Assembly (NCBI RefSeq): GCF_001485435.1
Contig: NZ_BCMS01000001.1
Span: 505,501-569,500, forward strand
From: Deinococcus grandis
GTDB taxonomy: Bacteria; Deinococcota; Deinococci; Deinococcales; Deinococcaceae
Direction: 5' to 3'
DNA: 64,000 bases
Shown here: piece after piece, positions 34,006 to 43,256 of the stretch
Layout: each line of letters starts with the position of its first letter
How positions within the stretch are numbered: the first letter of the stretch is position 1
Translations under genes and position numbers: made by a program
Notes under the pieces: model-generated
Database searches by the model: none
What the model saw: only the letters and a program-made list of their open reading frames with translations
Told to the model about the DNA's origin: nothing

Positions 34006-36677
34006 AACGCGGTGTCCAGCGCGCCCAGCGCGGCGTCGGCGTCGGTCACGCCCGCCTGCGCCATGTCGGGACGGCCGCCGCCCTTGCCGCCACCCGCGGC
34101 GGCGAGTTTGCCGATCAGCTGCCCGGCGTGCGCGCCGCGGGTCACGGCGTCCTTCGTGACCTTCACGACGAGGCCCTTCTCGCCCGCGACGACGACCATG
34201 TCCGCGCCGCTCTGGTCGAGGAGCCTGTCGGCCGCGCCACGCAGCTCGTTGCCTTCCAGGCCCGCGAGTTTCAGCGCGGCGACCCTGAAGCCGCCCAGCT
34301 CGCGCGTCTGCGCGGCGCCACCACTGCCGCCGCCCATCTGCGCCTCAGCCAGCTGCCGCTTGACCGCCGCGATGTCCTTCTCGGCTGCCTTCAGCTGCGC
34401 CTGGAGGCCGCTCACGCGGGCTTCCAGGCCGTCCACGCCCGTATTCAGGAGGCTGGCAACCTTCGCGGCGGCGTTCAGACGCTCGCGCACCCACGCGGTC
34501 GCGGCGTCCCCAGCCAGCGCCTCGATGCGGCGCACCCCGGCCGCCACGTTCTCATCCCCCAGGATCACGAACGCGCCGATGTCCCCGGTGCGGCGCACGT
34601 GCGCCCCGCCGCACAGTTCCATGCTGCTCACGGACTGCCCGGCGTACTCCACGCTGCCACCCACGCGCACGACGCGCACGGTCTCGCCGTACTTCTCGCC
34701 GAACAGCGCGGTCGCGCCCGCCGCCTTCGCGTCCGCGATGGGCATTTCCTGCCACGTCACGGGGAAGTTCGCACTCACCCAGCGGCTCACCAGCAGTTCC
34801 ACCGCCGCGATCTCCGGCGCCGTCAGGGCCGCCCCGTGCGAGAAGTCGAAGCGCAGGCGATCCGGGGCGACCAGCGACCCCTTCTGCGCCACGCCATCCC
34901 CCAGCACCGCCCGCAGCGCCGCGTGCAGCAGGTGCGTCGCCGTGTGGTGCCGCTCGGTCGCGCGGCGCTCGCCGGACACCACGCCCCGCACGCGGACGCC
35001 CTCGCGCAGCTCGCCCTCCTCGACCAGCACGTCATGCAGGAACACGCCCTGCGGCGTCTTGCGGGTGTCACGCACGACCCCCGCGCCGCCCTCCCACTCC
35101 AGGCGACCCGTGTCACCCACCTCACCGCCACCCTCGGCGTAGAACGGCGTGCGGGACAGCACCACCGTCGCCTCCGACCCGGCGGGCAGGTGACTCAGGC
35201 GCTCGCCCGCGCCCACCAGCGCCACCACGTCCGCGTCCACGCTCAGCTCGTCGTACCCCACGAACTCCGTGCGGGGCAGACCCTCCAGCGCCTCCTGATT
35301 CCCGCCGAACAGTTCACTCTTGCCGTACTTGCTCCCGGCCCGCGCGATCTCCTGCGCGTTCTCCAGGCTCTCCGCGTACCCGGCCTCATCCACCGTGATG
35401 CCGTACTCCTCCGCGATCTCCTTCGTCAGATCCACCGGGAAACCGTACGTGTCGTACAGCACGAACGCGTCCTGACCGGACAGCACCGCGCCGCGCTCCA
35501 TGCCCGACAGCAACCCACCCAGCCGCTGAATGCCGCCCTCCAGCGTCTTCAGGAACCGCTCCTCCTCGGACTGGACCGTCGCCCCGATCTTCGCGAGGTT
35601 CTCGCGCAATTCGGGGTAAGCATCGCCCATGCGCTCGGCCACGATCGGCACCAGCTTGAACAGGCTCGGCTCGCGCAGACCCAGCAGGTACGCGTGACGG
35701 CAGGCGCGGCGCAGGATCTTCCGCACCACGTACCCGCGCCCCGTATTGCTGGGCACACTGCCGTCCGCGATCACCATGCTCACGCTGCGGATGTGCTCGG
35801 CCACCACACGGTGGGACACGCTCTGCGGCCCGTCGTACGCCTGCCCGCTCATCTCGGCGACCTTCGCCACGATCGGTGCGAACACGTCGTTGCTGTAGAA
35901 GTCGTACACGTCCTGCACCACGGTCGCGATGCGCTCCAGGCCCATGCCGGTATCGATGTTCTTGAACGGCAGGTCCTTCAGGACCGGCGTGCCGTCCGGC
36001 AGCGGATCCTGACGGTCGAACTGCGGGAACACGTTGTTCCAGATCTCCAGGAACCGCGCACTCTCACGCGTCTCGGCGTACTCCGCCCAGGTGTCATTCC
36101 CGTACTTCGGACCGCGATCATAGAAGATCTCGCTGCACGGCCCGCACGGCCCGTTCGGCCCCTCCTTCGGCGCGTCCGCCGGCCAGAAGTTCTCATCCGC
36201 CCCGAACCGCAGGATGTGATCCGCCGGCAGACCGTTCACCTCGGTCCAGATGCGGAACGCCTCCTCGTCCTCCTCGTAGATCGTCACGTACAGCCGCGCG
36301 CGGTCCAGCCCCAGCCACTCCGGGCTGGTCAGGAACTCCCACGCCCACGTCAGCGACTCCTGCTTGAAGTAATCCCCGAAGGAGAAGTTCCCCAGCATCT
36401 CCAGCAGCGAGCAGTGCCGCAACGTCCGGCCCACGTTCTCGATATCCCCGATCCGCAGGCACTTCTGCGCCGTCGTCACGCGCCTGTTCGCCACGCCATC
36501 AAACACCGCCGGGGCACCCATGAACTGATCCTTGAACGGCTGCATGCCCGCCACCGTGAACAGCGTCGTCGGATCCGGCGCGACCGTGCTGTAACTCGGC
36601 AACCGCAGGTGCCCCTTCCCCTCGAAGAACTGCAGGTACTTCTCCCGAATCTGCGCCGTCGTCAGCGAAACCGTCAT
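34002..36677 (-). CDS. alaS: Alanyl-tRNA synthetase
   Basis: This is a full-length 891-residue class II synthetase: catalytic core (1-~450, TAQIREKYLQFFEGKGH and GNFSFGDYFKQE), editing domain with zinc ligands HHTATHLLH and CGGAHVRRTGDIG, then the C-Ala domain. The start at 36677 matches the family; TAGACT lies seven bases before it, indicating a leaderless message. No T-box or other leader is seen. The stop codon falls inside a family 2 element, so the last residues may have been changed by its insertion. Confidence 0.97.
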   Translation of the reverse strand: MTVSLTTAQIREKYLQFFEGKGHLRLPSYSTVAPDPTTLFTVAGMQPFKDQFMGAPAVFDGVANRRVTTAQKCLRIGDIENVGRTLRHCSLLEMLGNFSFGDYFKQESLTWAWEFLTSPEWLGLDRARLYVTIYEEDEEAFRIWTEVNGLPADHILRFGADENFWPADAPKEGPNGPCGPCSEIFYDRGPKYGNDTWAEYAETRESARFLEIWNNVFPQFDRQDPLPDGTPVLKDLPFKNIDTGMGLERIATVVQDVYDFYSNDVFAPIVAKVAEMSGQAYDGPQSVSHRVVAEHIRSVSMVIADGSVPSNTGRGYVVRKILRRACRHAYLLGLREPSLFKLVPIVAERMGDAYPELRENLAKIGATVQSEEERFLKTLEGGIQRLGGLLSGMERGAVLSGQDAFVLYDTYGFPVDLTKEIAEEYGITVDEAGYAESLENAQEIARAGSKYGKSELFGGNQEALEGLPRTEFVGYDELSVDADVVALVGAGERLSHLPAGSEATVVLSRTPFYAEGGGEVGDTGRLEWEGGAGVVRDTRKTPQGVFLHDVLVEEGELREGVRVRGVVSGERRATERHHTATHLLHAALRAVLGDGVAQKGSLVAPDRLRFDFSHGAALTAPEIAAVELLVSRWVSANFPVTWQEMPIADAKAAGATALFGEKYGETVRVVRVGGSVEYAGQSVSSMELCGGAHVRRTGDIGAFVILGDENVAAGVRRIEALAGDAATAWVRERLNAAAKVASLLNTGVDGLEARVSGLQAQLKAAEKDIAAVKRQLAEAQMGGGSGGAAQTRELGGFRVAALKLAGLEGNELRGAADRLLDQSGADMVVVAGEKGLVVKVTKDAVTRGAHAGQLIGKLAAAGGGKGGGRPDMAQAGVTDADAALGALDTAF

Positions 36678-36763
36678 AACGCAAAGTCTAGCGCGCCCAC
36701 CCAGACCGGGCACCCCGCGAAACAGCCGGCCCGGGCGCACGCCGACTGGCCTACCCAGACAGC

Positions 36764-36793
36764 AAAACGCGCCCAGGCAGAACGCCCAGGCGC
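36764..36793 (-). terminator. Terminator of the effector cassette
   Basis: On the minus strand GCGCCTGGGC pairs with GCCTGGGCGC (two G-T pairs) around GTTCT, followed by GTTTTG. Confidence 0.85.
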
Positions 36794-36807
36794 AAGCCGA
36801 CAGAACG

Positions 36808-37437
36808 TTACCGCAACGGAACCCGTTTGAACCCCGAGCCAGTCCACACCAGCTTCAACACGTCCAGACGATCCCCACACGTGTAGTCGTTGTTCGCTAA
36901 AACCGTACACTTTGCCAGCAGCCGGGAGTCATCTGGTTTCAGGGAGATCACGATGCTCGTCCCGAACCTCGGCAGATTCACAGCCGTCCGCACCGGCCCC
37001 TTCGGACTGACCCCCGTTATCTTTTTATAGAACGTCCCAGCATCTATAGGAGAAACCCGCAGCATGTTGGTGATGTTTCGCAACTTAAACGCGGAATCAA
37101 ACAGATACAGCGCCTGTACGTCCTCATCCCCACGGTAACGGTTCAGGCCCACTGCACCAAGTCCACCTTTCCCATTCCAGACGGTGAATTCTAGGTAGCC
37201 GCCTTCGGTAAGGTCGAGAATCGCATACTGGTTTTTGTGATCTACTATACTGTTCGGTGAGTTAAGTAATTTAGCTCTGGATAATGGTGTTAAAGTCTGC
37301 AACTTTTTTATTTCGGGGTCGTACTTCAAAGTAGGTAGGGCATATAGGGGTAGATACTGCCATACGGAGTCTATGCTGGCTGCATTGCTAATTGAGTACT
37401 GGGTAGATATCAACAAGATAACGGTAAAATTTTTCAT
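36808..37437 (-). CDS. Secreted protein, candidate immunity protein
   Basis: The 209-residue product has a signal peptide (MKNFTVILLISTQYSISNA) and no recognised domain. Two cysteines near the C-terminus (LAKCTVLANNDYTCGDRL) could form a disulfide, fitting a periplasmic location. Its ATG follows the stop of the upstream multidomain gene with no gap (TAAATG), and the ribosome binding site AAGGAAG lies in that gene's last codons. Expression of the two is therefore tightly coupled. The first half is AT-rich like the upstream gene. A periplasmic partner of a peptidoglycan-targeting effector suggests immunity; this is an inference from layout. Confidence 0.75.
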   Translation of the reverse strand: MKNFTVILLISTQYSISNAASIDSVWQYLPLYALPTLKYDPEIKKLQTLTPLSRAKLLNSPNSIVDHKNQYAILDLTEGGYLEFTVWNGKGGLGAVGLNRYRGDEDVQALYLFDSAFKLRNITNMLRVSPIDAGTFYKKITGVSPKGPVRTAVNLPRFGTSIVISLKPDDSRLLAKCTVLANNDYTCGDRLDVLKLVWTGSGFKRVPLR

Positions 37438-39294
37438 TTACTTCCTTTCAAATGCGGCAATCCAAAGAAATGTAAATTTGCTAACCTGACTCCAGGGAAA
37501 AACTGCATCCTCACCGATTCCCGCCTCCTTGGTTCTTGTATTAAGGTTTCCATTGTAGCTTCCAGTAACATTACCTGGGTTGTAATTTAAAAGACTGGGC
37601 AGTTTGCCGTAAGGGTCGTCTACCGTAATGCCGTTGCTTGTTATTGATTGCAGTCTGATGATGTGGCCGTTTAGACTCATCATAACTCCATTACCATTTC
37701 TCAAATACGCAAGAATCTCATCCTTCCACACATTATAATCACCTCTAAAATTATCCTTACGAACTACTTTACGCGCTTTAAGTTGTCGGGCCACGCCTGC
37801 CCAACCGCCCTCGGTTGTTCTAGGCGGTAGGCTATTTTTACGTCTTACGTTCTCTAAAAAATCTTCATACTGGCCATCGGACGGATTCTCAATCCCTAAT
37901 GTCTCCAAAACCATTGTGAGGGAAGTTAAATTGCACATGATATCGCCTATGGGTTTGCCAGTGTAAACTACCCAATGGGTTTTTCCATCTTTGCCTTTGT
38001 ATGACCAGCGATCGGACTGCAGTCCGATCGATTGATTATTTCTCTGATTGCGATAGGGTATCTTAGATTGAAGTATTTCAAATAAATCTCCTTTAATCTT
38101 ACTATCTAGTATTTTAACTATTAATGAGCGAGCCAAATTTATTTCTTTTATGGTATAGATCTTTTTATATGATTTGAGATTGATGAGTTTGTCTAGTTGA
38201 TCTGGAGGCGTTGAAGAATGCGCGTTTTGTGTTCCCTCTTCTGGTGTGTGTGTTTGAGGAGTGATTGTAGAGATAGATGCTTCCTTCTCAACATCAATTC
38301 CACACCCTCTCATAATCGCGATTAGGCTTTCTGCATATGATCCTGGTTTGCCTGTGTTGGCATACCCGGCCCTATCTATGGCATAGGCGGCCTCTCTCAA
38401 ATTTTTAGCTTCAAAATATCCAGCCTTGGCATATCTTGGATTATTTATAGTAAAATTTGCGCGAGCTATAAATGCGTCTGCATAATCCTTGTAATCGGCA
38501 AAAGGCTCCATTTTATCGACTAGTCGTTTTAGTTTTGGGTCCCATTCCTTTGTGGGTGCAAAAGTTCTTGGCTTGCTCGGGTCAAATTCCTTGATCCCAA
38601 ATACATTATTCTTTCCTGAATGTGATCGACCCCATCCGGACTCAGTAGCCCACTGGGCGGCAATCAGTTCTGGGTGTGCAACCCCCAAGCTCCGAAATGA
38701 TTTAACAATGTTGAAAAATACTTCGTGCCTATCTCTCTTGCTCATTGTTTTTGGCGTATAGTTTGAAGAGTTAAGGGAAGCGATTGTATTTTGTGGGATG
38801 CTGGATCTATCTATGTGTGAAGTCTGCGTTTCATGTTCGGGATTTTCGGCGGAAGGTGTTTGAACCGCACCTGCAGCAGGCGTTCGTGGCCGGGGAAGTG
38901 CAACTGGAATAGCTGAAAGGGTCAGATTTGGGGCTTGGAACGCACCAGATGAAGTCTGATTCGTGAAGTTGCTGGTGACGGTTTTGCCGTCTGGGCTGAT
39001 TTTCCCCTGAAATTCGGCGTTGTTCTGGGTGCCTTTCAGGGTGAAGGTGTTGTCGTCGCGGAGTTGCCCTTCGAGGTGCCAGCCGCTGCTCTGGCCGGGG
39101 GTGGCCTGGTAGCGGGCGGTGAGGTGGCCGTTGGGTTGGCGGATGATGCGGAGTTGGAAGGTGATGCCGTTGGCGGCGCCGCGGAAGGTGCGTTGCCAGG
39201 TCTGGGTGCCTGCTTTGAGGGGGCGGGGTGTGGGTGGGGTGGGGGTTCTGGGTTGGGGTGGTTTGCCGGTGAGGGGCTCTCTGGTGTCGAACAT
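37438..39294 (-). CDS. Multidomain glucosaminidase / C39-like peptidase, candidate effector
   Basis: This 618-residue protein has no signal peptide. Residues ~30-130 are a beta-rich unknown domain after a Pro-rich start; ~185-335 are a glucosaminidase domain like FlgJ/Auto, with E218 in AQWATESGWGRSHSGKNNVFGIK; ~430-605 are a peptidase C39-like domain with C454 (CNLTSLTMVL), H544 (NGHIIRL) and D559/D560 (VDDPYG). A Ser/Thr-rich linker joins them. It should cut glycan strands and perhaps peptides of peptidoglycan. GGAGGT precedes the ATG. The first ~115 codons are GC-rich like the genome; the rest is AT-rich, so it looks like a native delivery part joined to a foreign payload. An autolysin is the alternative. 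Confidence 0.82.
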   Translation of the reverse strand: MFDTREPLTGKPPQPRTPTPPTPRPLKAGTQTWQRTFRGAANGITFQLRIIRQPNGHLTARYQATPGQSSGWHLEGQLRDDNTFTLKGTQNNAEFQGKISPDGKTVTSNFTNQTSSGAFQAPNLTLSAIPVALPRPRTPAAGAVQTPSAENPEHETQTSHIDRSSIPQNTIASLNSSNYTPKTMSKRDRHEVFFNIVKSFRSLGVAHPELIAAQWATESGWGRSHSGKNNVFGIKEFDPSKPRTFAPTKEWDPKLKRLVDKMEPFADYKDYADAFIARANFTINNPRYAKAGYFEAKNLREAAYAIDRAGYANTGKPGSYAESLIAIMRGCGIDVEKEASISTITPQTHTPEEGTQNAHSSTPPDQLDKLINLKSYKKIYTIKEINLARSLIVKILDSKIKGDLFEILQSKIPYRNQRNNQSIGLQSDRWSYKGKDGKTHWVVYTGKPIGDIMCNLTSLTMVLETLGIENPSDGQYEDFLENVRRKNSLPPRTTEGGWAGVARQLKARKVVRKDNFRGDYNVWKDEILAYLRNGNGVMMSLNGHIIRLQSITSNGITVDDPYGKLPSLLNYNPGNVTGSYNGNLNTRTKEAGIGEDAVFPWSQVSKFTFLWIAAFERK

Positions 39295-39312
39295 GTGACC
39301 TCCGGTTCAGTT

Positions 39313-39318
39313 AGCGTA
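39313..39318 (-). promoter_or_regulatory. Candidate -10 box of the effector cassette
   Basis: TACGCT on the minus strand lies 18 bases before the ATG, leaving a short leader with GGAGGT. Confidence 0.5.
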
Positions 39319-39354
39319 CCGGGTGGTCGGGTGGGGTGGTGCCGCACATGTGGA

Positions 39355-39381
39355 AGGCCCGGTCACGGGTGTGCCGGGCCT
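39355..39381 (-). terminator. Hairpin after the BTAD regulator gene
   Basis: AGGCCCGG pairs with CCGGGCCT; no strong T-tract. It separates the regulator from the effector cassette. Confidence 0.6.
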
Positions 39382-39397
39382 GCTGGTGTGGTGCGTG

Positions 39398-40432
39398 TCA
39401 GTCGAGGTCGACGGCCCACCAGGCTTCGCGTTGGGCGGCGAGGCGGGCGCGGGGGTCGCCGATGGTGTCGAGGGCTTTGGCGAGGCCCTGCCAGTCGTGT
39501 TCGCTCATGGGGTCGATGGCCAGGGCGCGCTGGTGGAACTGGGCGGCGTCGCGGTCGCGTCCGGCGGCGGTGGCGGCGCGGGCGGCGATGCCGAGCAGGG
39601 TGAGTTGTTTCTGTTCGAGGCGGGCGCGGACGTCGTCGGCCCAGGGGCTGTCGGTGCCGGGGAGGTAGTTGCCGTACTGCGCGACGAGTTCGCGGAGTTC
39701 TTCGAGGCCCAGGCTGCCCTGTTCGGCCTGCGCGGCGAGCAGTTCGAAGCGTTGCACGTCGTATTCGGGGTTCAGGTCGCTGGCCAGGGCGTAGCGGCGG
39801 TTGGTGCTGACGACGGATTCGTTGCTCAGAGAGCGGCGCAGGCGGTGGAGGGTGGTGTGGAAGAGGCTGCTGGCGCGCGCTTCGTCCTTTTCGGGCCAGA
39901 GGGCTTCGGCGGCTTCCCAGCTGGTGACTTCCTTGTGTTCTAGGAGGTAGAAGAACAGTTCGAGGGCTTTGCGGCTGACCCAGGTGACGGTGCTGCCTTT
40001 CCAGATGACCTGGGCGGTGCCGAGGCCTTTGGCCTGCATCTGGTTTTCGTTCTGCTGGTTCAGTCCGGCGCGGCGCAGTCGGGCGTCGATGGCGCTGGTG
40101 AGGTCCTGGGGCGTGAAGGGTTTGGGCAGGTAGTCGTCCGCGCCGAGGTTCATGCCGCGCCGGACGTCGCCGCGTTCGGCGTGGCTGGAGAGCAGCATGA
40201 ACGGGAGGCTGGCCATCTGTTCGTTGGCGCGGATTTTCTCCAGGAATTCCAGGCCGGTCATGTAGGGCATGACGACGTCGCTGATGACGAGGTCCGGCGT
40301 GAAGACTTTCAGGAGGTCGAGGGCTTCGACGGGGTGGGTGCTGGTGCGCACCTCGTGCCCGGCGCGGGAGAGGATCACGCTGACAAGCTTGAGGATGGCG
40401 GCGTCGTCATCCACCACGAGGATGCGGGGCAT
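39398..40432 (-). CDS. Response regulator with SARP/BTAD output
   Basis: This 344-residue protein has a receiver domain (1-~120, phosphoacceptor D52 in VISDVVMP, conserved K in LPKPF). A winged-helix region (~145-220, ELFFYLLEHKEVTSWEAAEALWP) and a bacterial transcriptional activator domain (~230-344) follow. The REC-wHTH-BTAD order is uncommon compared with OmpR types. TAGACT lies six bases before the ATG. No partner kinase gene is adjacent. It is upstream of, and may influence, the effector cassette on the same strand. Confidence 0.87.
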   Translation of the reverse strand: MPRILVVDDDAAILKLVSVILSRAGHEVRTSTHPVEALDLLKVFTPDLVISDVVMPYMTGLEFLEKIRANEQMASLPFMLLSSHAERGDVRRGMNLGADDYLPKPFTPQDLTSAIDARLRRAGLNQQNENQMQAKGLGTAQVIWKGSTVTWVSRKALELFFYLLEHKEVTSWEAAEALWPEKDEARASSLFHTTLHRLRRSLSNESVVSTNRRYALASDLNPEYDVQRFELLAAQAEQGSLGLEELRELVAQYGNYLPGTDSPWADDVRARLEQKQLTLLGIAARAATAAGRDRDAAQFHQRALAIDPMSEHDWQGLAKALDTIGDPRARLAAQREAWWAVDLD

Positions 40433-40521
40433 GCGTTGAGTCTAACAGGCGCGTGCGTGCCCCGGGGGTGGTTTGGGGTGCGTGCCCCCCGTCCGGGTTG
40501 GGTGGCGTAGGCTGGGCGGGC

Positions 40522-42030
40522 ATGGGAACTCAGGATCTGACGGTGGTGCTGGCGCGCGTGGTGACGCTGGATGACGCGCGGCCCGAGGTGGGCGCGGTGC
40601 TGGTGGGGGGCGGGCGCGTGCTGGCGGTGGGCTCGCGCGAGGACGTGGCGGCGCTGGCGCCGGGCGCGCGGGTGCTGGATCACCGGGACGCGCTGCTCAC
40701 GCCGGGGCTGGCGGAGGCGCACATTCACCTCGTGACGTACGGGTTCTCGCTGTCGCAGGTGGGCCTGCACGGCGCGCGGAGTGTGGCGGAGGTGCAGGCG
40801 CGCGTGGCGCAGCAGGTGATGAACACGCCGCCCGGCACCTGGATTCGCGGTGGGGGTTTCCTGCTGTCGGAGCTGGGACTGGGGGAGTACCCGACGGCGG
40901 CGCTGCTGGACGAGGTGAGTCCGCACCATCCGGTGCTGCTGTACTCGCGGGACCTGCACCTGAGCTGGGCGAACAGCGCGGCGCTGCGGCTGGCCGGGAT
41001 TCACGAGGGCACGCCGGACCCGGAGGGTGGGCGGATCGTGCGGCCCCTGGGCTGCCTGCTGGAGCACGCGTCGGATCTCGTGGCGCGCGTGATTCCGGAA
41101 CCGACCGGGGCGGAGTACCTCGCGGCGGCGCGGGCGGGCGCGGCGGATCTGGCGGCGCGCGGGTACGTGAGTGCCCACACCATGGCCTTCGAGTCGCCCG
41201 AGGCGCCCCGGGCCATCCAGACGCTGGCGCAGCAGGGCGAGTTGCCGCTGCGGGTGTGGGCGTGCCTGCCGCACGACCGGCTGGGGCACGCCCGCGCCCT
41301 GGGACTGGCCCGCGCGCCCGGTGGCCTGTTCCAGTGGGGCGGGGTGAAGTTCTTCGCGGATGGCGCGCTCGGCAGCCGCACCGCGTGGCTGCACGCGCCC
41401 GGCTTCGCGGACGGCTCCGGCACCGGCATGCCGCTGGACCCGCCGGACCTCATCGCGGAGCTGGGCCGCGAGGCGATCGAGCTGGGCCTGACGCCCGTCA
41501 CGCACGCCATCGGGGACCGCGCGAACACCGAGGTCCTGAACGCCTACGACCGCCTGCGCCCCCATGCCGAGGCGCGCGGCATCCGCCTGCGCGTCGAACA
41601 CGCCCAGCACCTGCGCGCCGAGGACCTCCCGCGCTTCCGGGGCCTGACCGCCAGCGTGCAGCCCATCCACCTCCAGGCGGACGGTCCCATGATCCGCGAC
41701 CTCATGCCGCACCTGGAGGGCCTCAGTTACGCCTTCCGGTCCCTGCGGGACGCCGGGGCGATCCTCGCGTTCGGCAGTGACGCCCCGGTCGCCCCGCCCG
41801 AGTACCGCGCGAACTTCGCCGCCGCGATCACCCGCGTGGACGACAGCGGAGCGCGCCTCGCCCCCGAACAGGCCCTGACCGAACACGACGTCCTGTGGGC
41901 CCACACGCGCGGCCCCGCCCTGGCCGCCGGCTGGATTGATGAGGGCATCATCCGCCCCGGCGCCCGCGCCGCCTTCACCCTCTGGGACCGCCTCGGCGGG
42001 AACGCCCAGGCCCTGGTGCTGGAGGGTTGA
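40522..42030 (+). CDS. YtcJ-like metal-dependent amidohydrolase
   Basis: This 502-residue TIM-barrel hydrolase has HIH in TPGLAEAHIHLVTYG, the lysine of GVKFFADGALGSRTAW (a YtcJ/N-formamide deformylase signature), His in VTHAIGDRANT and RVEHAQH, and Asp in FGSDAPVAPP. It hydrolyses amide-type bonds in an unknown substrate. TAGGCT lies eight bases before the ATG at 40522. No signal peptide. It is divergent from the BTAD regulator. Confidence 0.9.
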   Translation: MGTQDLTVVLARVVTLDDARPEVGAVLVGGGRVLAVGSREDVAALAPGARVLDHRDALLTPGLAEAHIHLVTYGFSLSQVGLHGARSVAEVQARVAQQVMNTPPGTWIRGGGFLLSELGLGEYPTAALLDEVSPHHPVLLYSRDLHLSWANSAALRLAGIHEGTPDPEGGRIVRPLGCLLEHASDLVARVIPEPTGAEYLAAARAGAADLAARGYVSAHTMAFESPEAPRAIQTLAQQGELPLRVWACLPHDRLGHARALGLARAPGGLFQWGGVKFFADGALGSRTAWLHAPGFADGSGTGMPLDPPDLIAELGREAIELGLTPVTHAIGDRANTEVLNAYDRLRPHAEARGIRLRVEHAQHLRAEDLPRFRGLTASVQPIHLQADGPMIRDLMPHLEGLSYAFRSLRDAGAILAFGSDAPVAPPEYRANFAAAITRVDDSGARLAPEQALTEHDVLWAHTRGPALAAGWIDEGIIRPGARAAFTLWDRLGGNAQALVLEG

Positions 42031-42031
42031 T

Positions 42032-42096
42032 GGTCGAAAGTTGAAAGGTGATGGAGGACGCACCTCTATCACCCATCAACTTTCAACGATCGACCT

Positions 42097-42098
<2 letters not shown>
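42032..42098. terminator. Long bidirectional terminator
   Basis: GGTCGA..GTTGAAAG.TGATGG pairs with CCATCAACTTTCAAC..TCGACC and is followed by TTTATT. It overlaps the yebC stop codon. Confidence 0.8.
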
Positions 42099-42825
<727 letters not shown>

Positions 42826-42917
42826 GTTCAACGTCTCCTTGCGTGAAACTGCGCCCACTCGGTAGGTCGGGGGCGCGTGCAGGGAGCATTCTAGCGCAGG
42901 GGTGCGCGGGGCCGCCT

Positions 42918-43103
42918 TCAGCCGTCCTCGTCGGTGGGTTCCTGGGCCGGGTGGTCTCTGGGCAGGAACCGGGCGTGGCTGTCGGTGGGGGAGAGGTTCT
43001 CCCGGTCCCCGGCGTGCGGGCCGGTGTCCAGGCCGCTGATCAGCACCTCGCCCGCCGGTGCGGACGCTGGGGGCGTGGGGGCCGTCCCGTCAGGTTGGGT
43101 CAT
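42918..43103 (-). CDS. Small disordered protein
   Basis: The 61-residue acidic product starts MTQPDGTAPTPPAS and ends HPAQEPTDEDG. TACGCT exactly seven bases before the ATG matches the leaderless promoter pattern of this genome, which is the main support. Function unknown. Confidence 0.55.
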   Translation of the reverse strand: MTQPDGTAPTPPASAPAGEVLISGLDTGPHAGDRENLSPTDSHARFLPRDHPAQEPTDEDG

Positions 43104-43175
43104 GCCCCGTAGCGTACGCCCGCGCCGGAGGGGTGCGGGTGTGGGGACGCTCAAGGGTCAGCCGGGACGGCGCGG

Positions 43176-43256
43176 CCGGGTCACGTGTGCATGGCGCTGC
43201 GGCCGGGTCACGTGCGCATGACGCTGCGGCCGGGTCACATGCGCATGACGCTGCGG
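43176..43256 (+). repeat. Tandem 27-bp repeat carrying the stop codon of the nucleotidyltransferase gene
   Basis: Three units (43176, 43203, 43230) share GGGTCACGTGCGCATGACG. The third contains the gene's last codons and its TGA (43235-43237, minus strand). The other two repeat the same tail in frame, each with a stop. Confidence 0.88.

Noticed and set aside
36678..36807. T-box or other leader upstream of alaS
   Set aside because: A leaderless -10 box sits seven bases before the ATG, leaving no room for a leader RNA.
33903..36830. A 975-codon open frame on the plus strand
   Set aside because: It is antisense to alaS; low stop density is expected in GC-rich DNA. The composition (many His/Arg/Gln/Val) is that of a shadow frame.
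37438..39294. Phage endolysin within a prophage
   Set aside because: No holin, structural or integrase genes are nearby; the neighbours are a chromosomal regulator gene and alaS.
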